Shown: positions 1 through 7,622 of the stretch, one piece after another
How the letters are laid out: every line of letters begins with the position of its first letter
How positions within the stretch are numbered: the first letter of the stretch is position 1
Source of the DNA: Bacteroidales bacterium
GTDB taxonomy: Bacteria > Bacteroidota > Bacteroidia > Bacteroidales > UBA932
Direction of reading: 5' to 3'
Assembly: GCA_004556005.1 (NCBI GenBank)
Contig: SFJA01000008.1
Span: forward strand, 1-36,858
Length of the DNA: 36,858 nt
Made by a program: the position numbers and the translations under genes
Notes under the pieces: model-generated
The model's input: the letters and a program-made list of their open reading frames with translations, nothing else
Database searches by the model: none
Told to the model about the DNA's origin: nothing

Positions 1-72
1 AAGAAAAGCACCATTCGTACACGAACAGAAAAAGAATAGAACGAGCAAACAGGATAAGTAATCTCTTTTCAT
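1..72 (-). CDS. N-terminus of a lipoprotein, cut by the window edge
   Basis: Read on the minus strand from the ATG at 72-70, 24 open codons run off the left edge. They form a classic lipoprotein signal peptide: a charged start (M-K-R-D), a hydrophobic core rich in L, V and F, then F-C-S-C-T-N, with the likely lipidated cysteine at residue 18. A Bacteroidota-type promoter lies just upstream (97-127), about 24 nt before the ATG, which supports a real gene start. Nothing of the mature protein is visible beyond six residues, so no function can be given. The product would be membrane-anchored after export and signal peptidase II cleavage. Confidence 0.6.
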   Translation of the reverse strand, partial: MKRDYLSCLLVLFFFCSCTNGAFL

Positions 73-96
73 ATGTTCTCTTTTTGGACTCATTTG

Positions 97-127
97 CAAA
101 TTTATTAAATGGCTATCAATAATGCAA
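97..127 (-). promoter_or_regulatory. Bacteroidota -33/-7 promoter for the left-edge lipoprotein gene
   Basis: On the minus strand, TAAATTTG (104-97) matches the TAnnTTTG -7 consensus of Bacteroides-type sigma factors. A TTG lies 20 nt upstream (127-125), in the -33 position. The predicted transcript starts near 90, giving a leader of about 18 nt. Confidence 0.5.
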
Positions 128-419
128 CAACCAGTAACTCTTTCATTTTGGGATATGCTTGACGCTGAATAGACAAGCTATTATGAGGAAAGTTTGTTCC
201 ATCGCGTGCTCGGAACCCCCTTTGGAGATACCTGCATGGCACATTGCGACGCTCAATGGATTGGGCCAAGAACCTCCACTTGCCTCACAGGGCCACTCTA
301 TCTCCGCTCTTGGTCTATCTGGCAGCTGTCTCGCACGACACTCCAGGGGCTTTCCGGGTCCGTTGCCGCGTGTCGCCAGGATGTTCCGGTGGCTTCCGGA
401 GGCCGATTCCGCCGGCCCG

Positions 420-705
420 TGCAATTCATCTGTCACGGCAATCGCCATTCTAGGGACCTCCAGGGCATATCCGCTCGCGCGATGGCATCGATTTGTGTCC
501 ATCGAGCATTGCGAACCCCTCCAGACAGCACTCCAGGGCATATTGACTCGCGCGATGGTTTGCAGGAAGATAGCCGACCTGACACAGAACTGCCACACAC
601 AGCCCTCAGAGCCCGTTTGGTGCCCTGTCCCACGCTTTCCTGCAATTCATCTGGCGCGGCAATCGCCATTCTACGGGCCTCCAGGGCATATCGGCTCGCG
701 CGATG
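420..705. repeat. 65-bp direct repeat, two copies 221 bp apart plus a partial third
   Basis: Bases 420-484 and 641-705 are direct copies, 60 of 65 identical by my hand alignment. A third, partial copy at 531-569 matches 679-717 at 35 of 39 positions and extends beyond the 65-bp unit on its right side. The spacing of 221 is not a multiple of three, so the copies lie in different reading frames, which argues against a protein repeat. I do not recognise the family. Confidence 0.7.
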
Positions 706-747
706 ATTAGCAGGAAGCGCATACCGTGATTAGCAGGAAGCGCATAC
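704..747. repeat. tandem direct repeat, 21-bp identical units, 23-bp period
   Basis: The 21 bases at 704-724 recur exactly at 727-747 (unit begins TGATTAGCAGG). The first copy overlaps the end of the 65-bp repeat, and a diverged version of the same unit follows the partial copy near 555-569. This links the tandem repeat to the larger repeat family as its right edge. Confidence 0.75.
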
Positions 748-768
748 TCAGCAGATCACATAATAAGA

Positions 769-804
769 AACAACAAAAAAAGGACAAACCTCTCGATTTG
801 TCCT
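769..804 (-). terminator. intrinsic terminator after tRNA-fMet
   Basis: On the minus strand an 8-bp perfect stem (804-797 AGGACAAA with 788-781 TTTGTCCT) closes an 8-nt loop and is followed by a T-rich run (780-769). It lies 6 nt past the tRNA 3' end and is the natural stop for tRNA and hisS read-through transcripts. Confidence 0.85.
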
Positions 805-810
805 CTGTAG

Positions 811-883
811 TAGCGGGGGAAGGACTCGAACCTCCGGCCTCCGGGTTATGAGCCCGACGAGCTACCAACTGCTCTACCCCGCG
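811..883 (-). tRNA. initiator tRNA-fMet (CAU)
   Basis: A 73-nt tRNA on the minus strand with a full cloverleaf. The anticodon loop is CTCATAA (anticodon CAU). Three features identify the initiator rather than elongator Met: three consecutive G:C pairs at the base of the anticodon stem (GGG/CCC), an unpaired first acceptor position (C1 opposite U72), and the fMet-like D arm GAGCAGTTGGTAGCTC. The T loop reads GGTTCGAGTCC. The 3' CCA is not encoded and must be added by nucleotidyltransferase. It has its own promoter (894-924) and terminator (769-804) and lies directly downstream of hisS. Confidence 0.95.
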
Positions 884-893
884 ATGTGGAATG

Positions 894-924
894 CAAAGGT
901 ACGCAATATTTTTGAAACTGCAAA
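894..924 (-). promoter_or_regulatory. -33/-7 promoter of tRNA-fMet
   Basis: On the minus strand TTTG (924-921), a 19-nt spacer and TACCTTTG (901-894) match the Bacteroides consensus exactly. The -7 element ends 10 nt before the tRNA 5' end. The -33 box begins only 3 nt after the hisS stop codon, so the tRNA can be made independently of hisS. Confidence 0.85.
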
Positions 925-927
925 TTT

Positions 928-2310
928 TTATTTCAAAAATTCTGCGATTCCTTCAATGTCTTGCCTGTCGAACGACTTCTGGACGCCGCTTGACAGGTTC
1001 TTGACCTGGATGATGCCGCTTTCCATTTCGTTTCCTCCGTTTATGGACAGGAAAGGAATGGCCTTGCGGTCGGCGTAGTCGAACTGTTTCTTCAACTTTG
1101 CATTGTCAGGGTAAATCTCGACCGCAATGCCTCTTTCGCGGAGTGCGGCGGCAAGCGGAAGAATGTAGGCGCATTCGTCCGCACCCATATTGGCAAATAA
1201 CAGCGTTGTGCTGGATGCGAGCGAGGCGGGGAATTTGTCCAGACCCTTGAGTACATCGTAGATGCGGTCGGCCCCGAAAGAGACTCCGACTCCTGACATG
1301 TCAGGCAGTCCGAAGATGCCTGTGAGATTGTCGTAGCGTCCGCCTCCACAAATGCTTCCTATCTGGAAATCAAGGGCTTTTACTTCAAATATTGCCCCCG
1401 TATAGTAGTTGAGCCCGCGTGCGAGCGAGAGGTCTATTTCGCAAGGAGTGGATATGCCCGCTGCCTTGATATATCCGAACAGTTCTTCGAGTTCGTCAAG
1501 ACCCTTGAGTCCGGTAGGGGAGTCCTTTAGAAGTTCTCTCATCCTTGTCAGTTTGGCCGCGCTGTCGCCCTCGAGCAAAAGCACGGGCTCCAGTGCTGAA
1601 ACGGCTTCCGGACTCAGTCCTTTTTCCATCATTTCAGCCTTTACCGCTTCCAGACCAATCTTGTCGAGCTTGTCAATGGCTACAGTGATGTCAACCACCT
1701 TGTCCGGGTATCCGCACATTTCTGCCAGGCCGGTGAGTACCTTCCGGTTGTTGATCTTCATCAGCACCCGTATGTCAAGGAGCTTAAACACCTTATCGAC
1801 TATCTGCACCAGCTCAAGCTCGCAAAGCTGTGATTTTGAACCGATTGCATCGACGTCGCACTGGTAGAATTCGCGATATCTGCCTTTTTGCGGGCGGTCT
1901 GCCCTCCATACCGGCTGCATCTGGAAACGCTTGAACGGGAAGGAAATCTCGTTCTGGTGCTGGACCACGTAGCGTGCAAAAGGGACGGTGAGGTCGTAGC
2001 GCAGTCCTTTCTCGCAGACCTTGAGAGACAGGGCGCGGCTGTCCAGCCTGCCGTCATCCCCGGTGACCTGGGCGGTATCTACGCTGCCGAATGCATCTCC
2101 GCTGTTGAGTATGCGGAATAACAGCTTGTCGCCCTCTTCCCCGTATTTTCCGAGCAGGGTGCTGAGATTCTCCATTGCCGGAGTCTCTATCTGCGCGTAT
2201 CCGAAGGTCTTGAAGACACTTCTTATCGTGTCGAATATGTAGTTGCGTTCGGCCATTTCCTTCTGACCGAAGTCCCGCGTGCCCTTTGGGATGGATGGTT
2301 TCTGTGCCAT
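928..2310 (-). CDS. hisS: histidyl-tRNA synthetase
   Basis: Charges tRNA-His with histidine in the cytoplasm; a class II aminoacyl-tRNA synthetase. The 460-residue protein has the expected length. It begins with the family motif PKGTRDF (8-14). Motif 2, with the ATP-binding arginine, spans about 127-155 (FKRFQMQPVWRADRP and following). The histidine-binding signature LARGLNYYTGAIFEV lies at 296-310 and the anticodon-binding domain fills the last ~100 residues. The ATG at 2310-2308 is preceded by a -7 element at 2334-2341. The gene is divergent from sppA, and tRNA-fMet follows downstream. Nothing is missing or broken. Confidence 0.97.
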   Translation of the reverse strand: MAQKPSIPKGTRDFGQKEMAERNYIFDTIRSVFKTFGYAQIETPAMENLSTLLGKYGEEGDKLLFRILNSGDAFGSVDTAQVTGDDGRLDSRALSLKVCEKGLRYDLTVPFARYVVQHQNEISFPFKRFQMQPVWRADRPQKGRYREFYQCDVDAIGSKSQLCELELVQIVDKVFKLLDIRVLMKINNRKVLTGLAEMCGYPDKVVDITVAIDKLDKIGLEAVKAEMMEKGLSPEAVSALEPVLLLEGDSAAKLTRMRELLKDSPTGLKGLDELEELFGYIKAAGISTPCEIDLSLARGLNYYTGAIFEVKALDFQIGSICGGGRYDNLTGIFGLPDMSGVGVSFGADRIYDVLKGLDKFPASLASSTTLLFANMGADECAYILPLAAALRERGIAVEIYPDNAKLKKQFDYADRKAIPFLSINGGNEMESGIIQVKNLSSGVQKSFDRQDIEGIAEFLK

Positions 2311-2333
2311 TTCTGTTGTATCGATTAATCACG

Positions 2334-2341
2334 CAAATTTA
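2334..2341 (-). promoter_or_regulatory. -7 element for hisS
   Basis: TAAATTTG on the minus strand matches TAnnTTTG, ending 23 nt before the hisS ATG. No good -33 TTTG is visible at the right spacing, so this is a partial match. Confidence 0.45.
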
Positions 2342-2363
2342 CAACATCTTGCCGAATAATGCT

Positions 2364-2371
2364 TAATTTTG
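2364..2371 (+). promoter_or_regulatory. -7 element for sppA
   Basis: TAATTTTG matches TAnnTTTG and ends 18 nt before the sppA ATG. Only a weak TTTA lies about 22 nt upstream. The divergent hisS element lies on the opposite strand in the same 79-bp gap. Confidence 0.5.
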
Positions 2372-2389
2372 TAAAAATATGTCCAAAGT

Positions 2390-4144
2390 ATGAAACAGTT
2401 CTTCAAAATGACACTTGCAGTGGTGTGCGGTCTGTTTATCGCTTCGATAATATCCGGCCTGATATCTCTGCTCATCCTTTCTTCCATTGCGGCACTGGGC
2501 GAGTCGGTGCCGGCAGTTCCGTCAAAGGCTATGCTTACGGTGAACCTCAGCTCGCTGAGCATCACAGAACAGCAAACTCCTTCCAACCCGTTTGAAATGA
2601 TAGGCTCCGACTCTGGAATGCCACAGCAGCTTGCTATACTCGATGCCGTAAACGCGATAAACAATGCAGCCGAGGACCCTCGCATCAGCTTCATCTACCT
2701 CCGCAGCGACGGCGCGACCCAGATTACTGCCTGCGAAGAGTTGCGCAAGGCACTTGCCCGGTTCCGTACCAGCGGCAAGGCTGTAGTGTCCTATATCGAG
2801 GCTCCTACAACCCTGAGCTACTATCTTGCATCCGTTGCTGACAAGGTCTATATGACTTCCAATCTCGGTACTCTCATCAATATCAATGGAGTTAGCTCCC
2901 AGATGGTTTATCTTAAGGACCTGCTTGACAAGCTCGGAGTCAACGTTCAGCTCATTCGTCACGGCAAATACAAGTCTGCCGGCGAGCCTTATATCAGAAG
3001 CACTCCTTCGGCGGAGGCGCTTGAACAGACCCGCGCAATGGTCAACTCGATGTGGGGCGTGATTGCCGAAGAAATATCCGCATCCCGTGGCATCAGCGTG
3101 GACGCTCTCAACTCCGCAATTGACAATCTGAAGCTCGCATCACCGGAAGATATGCTTGCCGAAGGCCTTGTGGACGGTCTGCTTTCCCGCGAACAGCTTT
3201 ACAACAAGGTTGCAGACCTCTATGTGGCGGAAAGCTTCGAGGATGTCAAGTCCATTTCACTTCAGGACTACTCTGCCGCACTGCTTGCAGAGCAGCCGGC
3301 AAAGAAGGGCCCGGCAGGAACGATAGCAGTGCTCCATGCTGACGGACAGATTGTGGAAGGAATTGCTACACAGGAAGTTGCAGGCGCGCGTTATGCCTCT
3401 CTCATCCGCAAGCTGCGCAAGGATGACAAGGTCAAGGCTGTAGTTCTCCGTGTCAATTCTCCTGGCGGAAGCGTCCTTGCTTCCGAGCAGATCAAGGAGC
3501 AGCTCGACTCTCTCAAGGCGGTCAAGCCGCTCATCGCCTCGTACGGCGACTATGCAGCAAGCGGCGGATACTGGATTTCCAACAACTGTGACAAGATTTA
3601 CTCAGATGCCCTGACTCTTACCGGCTCAATCGGAGTGTTCAGCATCGTTCCGGAATTTAGCAAGACACTCAAGAACGTGGCTCACGTCAACGTGCAGAGC
3701 GTTTCTTCCAACAAGCACGGCGACCTTATGAGCTGTATGAGACCTTTTGATGCGGATGAACTGGCATATATGCAGAAACCTGTCGAGCAGATTTACGAAA
3801 AGTTTACTTCTGTAGTTGCCGAGGGCCGCGATATGCCTGTCAGCAAGGTTGATGAGATTGGTCAGGGCCGCGTATGGACTGGCGTCGAAGCCTTGCATAT
3901 AGGACTTGTTGATGAAATAGGCACTCTCTCAGATGCAATTTCCTATGCTGCTTCGCTGGCTGGAAACCCTGAGCTGTCTGCCTGGAAAATAAGTGCATAC
4001 CCGGAACCTCAAACCCTGTTCGAGAGCATTATGACCATGTTTGGCGGTGCTCCTGAATCCTCACTGATAAAAAAGGTGGAGGAACTCAAGGCTCCGATGA
4101 TGCTTGCCCGCATCCCTTATGAATTGAGATTCTTCCGCCCTTGA
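2390..4144 (+). CDS. sppA: signal peptide peptidase SppA, long (67 kDa) form
   Basis: An inner-membrane serine/lysine protease that degrades cleaved signal peptides. The 584-residue length is that of the duplicated long form known from E. coli. An N-terminal membrane segment spans about 8-36. The first repeat carries the general-base lysine in YKSAGEP (K195), and the second carries the nucleophile in AASGGYW (S391), followed by the conserved TGSIGVF (411-417). The catalytic pair is therefore intact. The last 59 bp overlap the 3' end of tilS on the other strand. The gene appears to be monocistronic. Confidence 0.95.
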   Translation: MKQFFKMTLAVVCGLFIASIISGLISLLILSSIAALGESVPAVPSKAMLTVNLSSLSITEQQTPSNPFEMIGSDSGMPQQLAILDAVNAINNAAEDPRISFIYLRSDGATQITACEELRKALARFRTSGKAVVSYIEAPTTLSYYLASVADKVYMTSNLGTLININGVSSQMVYLKDLLDKLGVNVQLIRHGKYKSAGEPYIRSTPSAEALEQTRAMVNSMWGVIAEEISASRGISVDALNSAIDNLKLASPEDMLAEGLVDGLLSREQLYNKVADLYVAESFEDVKSISLQDYSAALLAEQPAKKGPAGTIAVLHADGQIVEGIATQEVAGARYASLIRKLRKDDKVKAVVLRVNSPGGSVLASEQIKEQLDSLKAVKPLIASYGDYAASGGYWISNNCDKIYSDALTLTGSIGVFSIVPEFSKTLKNVAHVNVQSVSSNKHGDLMSCMRPFDADELAYMQKPVEQIYEKFTSVVAEGRDMPVSKVDEIGQGRVWTGVEALHIGLVDEIGTLSDAISYAASLAGNPELSAWKISAYPEPQTLFESIMTMFGGAPESSLIKKVEELKAPMMLARIPYELRFFRP

Positions 4145-5030
4145 TGACGGCTTGTCCGAGTGGCGATTGAAATACCTTGCCCCCGACGGTTACTGTGCCC
4201 CGGGGGTAATTTTTATATTTGCGCAGCAGGGCGGTGAGCTTGCCGAATGTCTGCTCGCTCAGCGAAAGCTCCTCCAGCAGCCTCCAGAGCACAGGCTCCC
4301 AATGCTCGAGTTCCAGCAGCCTGTCAATCACTATCCCCCTTATGTCCGTGACCTTGGACAGCGCTGCCCTGAAATACGAATCCGCTATGTCATCGGCCTG
4401 TGCCAGCCGCCTCATATCCGAGTTGAGAGTCTGGAGAAATCCCGGGTTTATCCTCTCGAAAATCGGAAATACCTCATTGCGAATGATATTGCGCTTATAT
4501 GCGTTCTCCCCGTTGCTGCTGTCCTCCCGCCACTTGCAGCCCTTGCCGCGCATCCAACTCTCTATGCTTTTTCTGTCGATATCCAGCATTGGCCTCAGAA
4601 TCACCAGCCCCGAATCCCTGCAACTCTCGGCCGCCATTCCGCGTACGCCCCGACTCCCTGTCCCTCGCAATAGGTTGAGTATCAGCGTCTCTGCGTTGTC
4701 GTTGGCATTATGCGCCACTGCCACTCCCCGGTACCCGAATTGCTCGCACAGGCTCGCGAACCAGTCGTAGCGCAGCTCCCTTGCCGCCATTTCGATGCTG
4801 ATTCCGCGCTCCTGCGCCACCCCGGCGGTATCGAAGTGCGCGACGTGCAGACGGATTTTCCTATCCTCGCACCAGCTGCGTACAAACGCTTCATCGCCCT
4901 CCGACTCCTCTCCGCGCAGGCGGAAATTGCAGTGGGCGATGGAGAATTCTTCCCCGGAAAACAACTCCGGGGCGCGGTTTGCGAGGTACATCGAGTCGAT
5001 TCCCCCGCTGACTGCCAGCAGGACAGACAT
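4086..5030 (-). CDS. tilS: tRNA(Ile)-lysidine synthetase, short form without C-terminal domain
   Basis: Converts C34 of the CAU-anticodon tRNA-Ile to lysidine so that it reads AUA; ATP-dependent and essential in most bacteria. The N-terminal PP-loop AVSGGIDS (6-13) and the AHNANDNAETLILNLLRG motif are present, followed by the tRNA-binding middle domain. The protein stops after about 314 residues, whereas many family members, to my knowledge including Bacteroidota ones, have roughly 430. The usual C-terminal domain is absent, and the gene instead runs 59 bp into the end of sppA. I chose the ATG at 5030-5028, which overlaps the upstream stop as TAATG and suggests translational coupling. The frame stays open further upstream to an ATG at 5174, and a few residues there (LLDKEQI) faintly resemble the usual TilS N-terminus. 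Confidence 0.88.
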   Translation of the reverse strand: MSVLLAVSGGIDSMYLANRAPELFSGEEFSIAHCNFRLRGEESEGDEAFVRSWCEDRKIRLHVAHFDTAGVAQERGISIEMAARELRYDWFASLCEQFGYRGVAVAHNANDNAETLILNLLRGTGSRGVRGMAAESCRDSGLVILRPMLDIDRKSIESWMRGKGCKWREDSSNGENAYKRNIIRNEVFPIFERINPGFLQTLNSDMRRLAQADDIADSYFRAALSKVTDIRGIVIDRLLELEHWEPVLWRLLEELSLSEQTFGKLTALLRKYKNYPRGTVTVGGKVFQSPLGQAVIKGGRISIHKGCGQASSEP

Positions 5031-6025
5031 TATCTGCTCTTTATCGAGTAGGTGAAGTTGACAGCGAAGAACTCCTTGAACTGGGTCTTGCTCGTTACTC
5101 CGTCTATGGTCACGATAGGGTCGTAAACCAGCCAGGTATCGATGCTCAGCTTGATGAATTTGTTGGCTACCCAACTGATCTTGTTATCCCAGTTGACACG
5201 GTTGTGCTGGAAAGGATTGTCAAGGTAGTCGGTGAAGAGCACGAGCTGGGTAGAGTAGTTGATCTGGTCGTTGATCGTGGCCTTGAAGTTTAACTTGACC
5301 TGGGCACCGAACTGGAAGAGCAAGCTCTTGTAACCTGCGTCAAGATTCTCAGGATCAACGGGTTTCATACCGTAGCCCTTCTTGAGCTCGTCAATGGTAC
5401 AGATGGTGAAACCTCCGGTGAGAGGGGCGATGTTGACATTGAACCAGGACACCGGGTTCCACTCCATACCGAGCGCTATGTTGGTGTAGCCCGGTGAAAG
5501 GAAGCCTGACTTGAGAGTTCCCTTCCATTTGTTGCTCTCCTCTTCCTGAACATAGTTGACGTAACCGTCTGTGAACTGCGAACGGAAGTCAAAGGAGGCA
5601 GTGTAGTTCCAGGTGCTGCTCTTTCCGGTCTTGTAAGCCCATTTGCTCTCGAAGTAAATGCGGTCGGTGTTTTTCTGAAGCAGGTTGCGCTTGTCTGCCG
5701 ACCAGAGGAATCCGTAGTTGAGCTGCAGACGGTTGTTCCAGCTCATAAGGTCCCTGGTATATATGGCCTTGCCGTCGATACCCGCTGCAAGACTCAGGGT
5801 GTTGTAGCCACCGGCCGCCCAGTTGAACAGACCGGTCTGGTTAAATCCGAGGTCAAAATCGACTCCCTTGGTCCAGAATTGGGTGTTGTCAACTTTCTTG
5901 TTGGCTTTTGCTGCAGCCTCAGCCATGGCCTTTGCTGCTTCCTCGGCGGCTTTCTGCACGTCCTGCGCGAACGCCCCGCCGGAACAAATCAATAATGCTG
6001 AGATGATGATCGTTATTCTTTTCAT
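5030..6025 (-). CDS. DUF3078 family outer-membrane protein
   Basis: A Bacteroidota-specific family of unknown function. The 331-residue protein has a signal peptide ending in GGAFA-Q (about residue 20). A short alanine/lysine-rich helix follows (about 23-46). The remainder is rich in alternating aromatic and polar strands, such as WNNRLQLNYGFLWSADKRN and WNYTASFDFRSQF, typical of an outer-membrane beta-barrel. The opening FWTKGVDFDLGFNQTGLFNWAAGG is the family hallmark. It lies 6 bp after proS, and its TAA stop shares a base with the tilS start, so the three genes are probably one transcript. The link between a barrel protein and two tRNA enzymes looks positional rather than functional. Confidence 0.82.
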   Translation of the reverse strand: MKRITIIISALLICSGGAFAQDVQKAAEEAAKAMAEAAAKANKKVDNTQFWTKGVDFDLGFNQTGLFNWAAGGYNTLSLAAGIDGKAIYTRDLMSWNNRLQLNYGFLWSADKRNLLQKNTDRIYFESKWAYKTGKSSTWNYTASFDFRSQFTDGYVNYVQEEESNKWKGTLKSGFLSPGYTNIALGMEWNPVSWFNVNIAPLTGGFTICTIDELKKGYGMKPVDPENLDAGYKSLLFQFGAQVKLNFKATINDQINYSTQLVLFTDYLDNPFQHNRVNWDNKISWVANKFIKLSIDTWLVYDPIVTIDGVTSKTQFKEFFAVNFTYSIKSR

Positions 6026-6031
6026 AGTTGT

Positions 6032-7510
6032 CTAGTAAGAAATTGCAAATACTACCCTGCGACTTGAAGGCTTGCCGGAATAAATGTCCCTGCCTTCCTC
6101 CTCGCAGACGTAACTGTCAACAGGAATGCACCTTATCGTAGCCTTTGTCGCATCCTTGATGGCCTGTTCGGTCTCTGCCGTGCCGTCCCAGTGGCAGAGC
6201 AGGAACTTGCCGGTCTTGATTTTCTCCTGAAATTCCTCCCAGCTGTCGCACTTCTCAACATTGGCGTCTCGGAATGCGAGAGCCTTGTTGTAGATGTTCT
6301 GCTGAATATCCTCGAGCAGTGTATCTATGTGAGCTGCAATGCCTTCGATTGACATCGTCTCCTTGGTGAGCGTGTCCCTGCGTGCTACCTCGACGGTGCC
6401 TGAAGCAAGGTCGCGGGCGCCCATGGCAAGCCTTACCGGCACGCCCTTGAGTTCCCATTCGGCGAACTTGAATCCCGGCCTGAGAGTATCCCTGTCGTCA
6501 ATCTTCACGCTGTGACCGAGGGCTTCGATTTCCTTTTTGAGCTGCTCCATCTTGTCGATGACCGCATTATGCTCCTCTTCGCTGCGGTAAATGGGAACCA
6601 TAACGACCTGAATCGGCGCAAGCCTCGGAGGCAGAACGAGTCCGTTGTCGTCTCCGTGAGCCATGATCAGCGCTCCCATAAGTCTGGTGCTCACGCCCCA
6701 GGAAGTCGCCCAGACATACTCCTGCTTGCCTTCCTTGTTGGTGAACTGCACGTCGAAACTCTTGGCGAAATTCTGCCCGAGGAAGTGCGAGGTTCCTGCC
6801 TGCAGCGCCTTTCCGTCCTGCATCATCGCCTCTATGGTAAGGGTGTCCAGGGCACCTGCGAAGCGCTCGTTCGGGCTCTTGTGTCCCACGATGACAGGGA
6901 GAGCCATCACGTTGCGGGCAAAGTCAGCATAGACCTGCACCATAGTCTCCGCCATCTGCTGAGCCTCTTCGGCGGTCGCGTGTGCGGTGTGTCCCTCCTG
7001 CCAGAGGAATTCGGCCGTGCGGAGGAAGAGCCTGGTTCGCATTTCCCAGCGCACGACGTTGGCCCACTGGTTGCAGAGCACCGGAAGGTCTCTCCAGGAG
7101 GTGATCCAATTCTTGTAGGTGCTCCATATTATTGTTTCGGAGGTAGGTCTTACGATGAGTTCCTCTTCGAGTCTGGCGTCCGGGTCCACGACCACACCCT
7201 TGCCGTCAGGATCGTTCATCAGTCTGTGATGGGTGACAACCGCACATTCCTTGGCAAATCCGGCCACGTGCTCGGCCTCCTTGCTGAAGAAAGACTTTGG
7301 TATGAACAGCGGGAAATAGGCGTTCTGTACGCCCTTCTCCTTGAAGGCAGCGTCGAGTATGTGCTGCATCTTCTCCCATATTGCATAGCCGTACGGCTTG
7401 ATGACCATACATCCTCTTACTGCTGACTGCTCCGCAAGGTCTGCCTTGAGAGCGAGATCGTTGTACCACTGTGAGTAGTTCTCCGAACGTTTTGTAACCT
7501 CTTTTGCCAT
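6032..7510 (-). CDS. proS: prolyl-tRNA synthetase, short eukaryote/archaea-like type
   Basis: Charges tRNA-Pro in the cytoplasm; class II. At 492 residues it is the short form without the editing insertion of E. coli ProS. It begins with SENYSQWYNDLALKADLAE, then motif 1 (residues about 38-70) and the proline-binding RPTSETIIW. Motif 2, RWEMRTRLFLRTAEFLWQEG, lies before residue 180. The C-terminal zinc-binding-like extension ends in the characteristic FAISY with terminal tyrosine. The absence of the editing insertion means Ala-tRNA-Pro, if formed, must be cleared by a separate factor. It is the first gene of proS-DUF3078-tilS. Confidence 0.96.
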   Translation of the reverse strand: MAKEVTKRSENYSQWYNDLALKADLAEQSAVRGCMVIKPYGYAIWEKMQHILDAAFKEKGVQNAYFPLFIPKSFFSKEAEHVAGFAKECAVVTHHRLMNDPDGKGVVVDPDARLEEELIVRPTSETIIWSTYKNWITSWRDLPVLCNQWANVVRWEMRTRLFLRTAEFLWQEGHTAHATAEEAQQMAETMVQVYADFARNVMALPVIVGHKSPNERFAGALDTLTIEAMMQDGKALQAGTSHFLGQNFAKSFDVQFTNKEGKQEYVWATSWGVSTRLMGALIMAHGDDNGLVLPPRLAPIQVVMVPIYRSEEEHNAVIDKMEQLKKEIEALGHSVKIDDRDTLRPGFKFAEWELKGVPVRLAMGARDLASGTVEVARRDTLTKETMSIEGIAAHIDTLLEDIQQNIYNKALAFRDANVEKCDSWEEFQEKIKTGKFLLCHWDGTAETEQAIKDATKATIRCIPVDSYVCEEEGRDIYSGKPSSRRVVFAISY

Positions 7511-7589
7511 ATACTTGTAATTCTGCTTTTTTTATTTGAAATTTGTGCAGTGTATGCGCAATTATGCAATCGGCATAAATATTGCGATA

Positions 7590-7597
7590 CAAAGATA
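7590..7597 (-). promoter_or_regulatory. -7 element upstream of proS
   Basis: TATCTTTG on the minus strand is a perfect TAnnTTTG. It lies 79 nt before the proS ATG, implying a leader of about 70 nt. No clear -33 box is found at 19-21 nt. Confidence 0.5.
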
Positions 7598-7611
7598 CAA
7601 ATATTTTTATC

Positions 7612-7618
7612 AGGAGGT
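7612..7618 (+). promoter_or_regulatory. strong Shine-Dalgarno site for the repeat lipoprotein
   Basis: AGGAGGT lies four bases before the ATG at 7623, a full match to the usual anti-Shine-Dalgarno sequence. Apart from rpsU, I see no comparable site before other genes in this window, in line with the general disuse of Shine-Dalgarno sequences in Bacteroidota. It also fixes the start codon at 7623 rather than the TTG at 7536. Confidence 0.75.
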
Positions 7619-7622
7619 ATAT

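Larger units (their letters stand above)
73..768. other. gene-free stretch between lipoprotein start and tRNA-fMet
   Basis: About 700 bp without a credible gene. The part from about 190 to 750 is visibly richer in G and C than the flanks, so few stop codons occur and open frames exist in several frames on both strands at once. None of them resembles a known protein, starts behind a promoter, or keeps its frame across the internal repeats. It contains direct repeats (420-705 and 704-747) and a near-palindrome at 391-404. I see no tmRNA, RNase P, SRP or riboswitch core motif in it. It may be decayed coding sequence or a repeat-derived spacer. Confidence 0.6.

Noticed and set aside
184..230. GAGGAAAGT motif resembling the 5' part of RNase P RNA
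   Set aside because: The rest of the RNase P core is not found downstream; a chance match.
143..710. Several overlapping open frames of 69-183 codons on both strands
   Set aside because: They coexist in GC-richer sequence with few stops, are not preceded by promoters, match no family I know, and the internal direct repeats fall in different frames.
769..883. tRNA-fMet as an integration site for a mobile element
   Set aside because: No integrase, and no second copy of the tRNA end in the window.
5031..5174. Longer TilS start at 5174
   Set aside because: It would overlap the DUF3078 gene by 145 bp; the TAATG overlap start directly before the PP-loop is more economical, although the upstream residues are slightly TilS-like.
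6512..7426. 304-codon open frame on the plus strand opposite proS
   Set aside because: ProS motifs are intact on the minus strand; the plus-strand product has no recognisable features.
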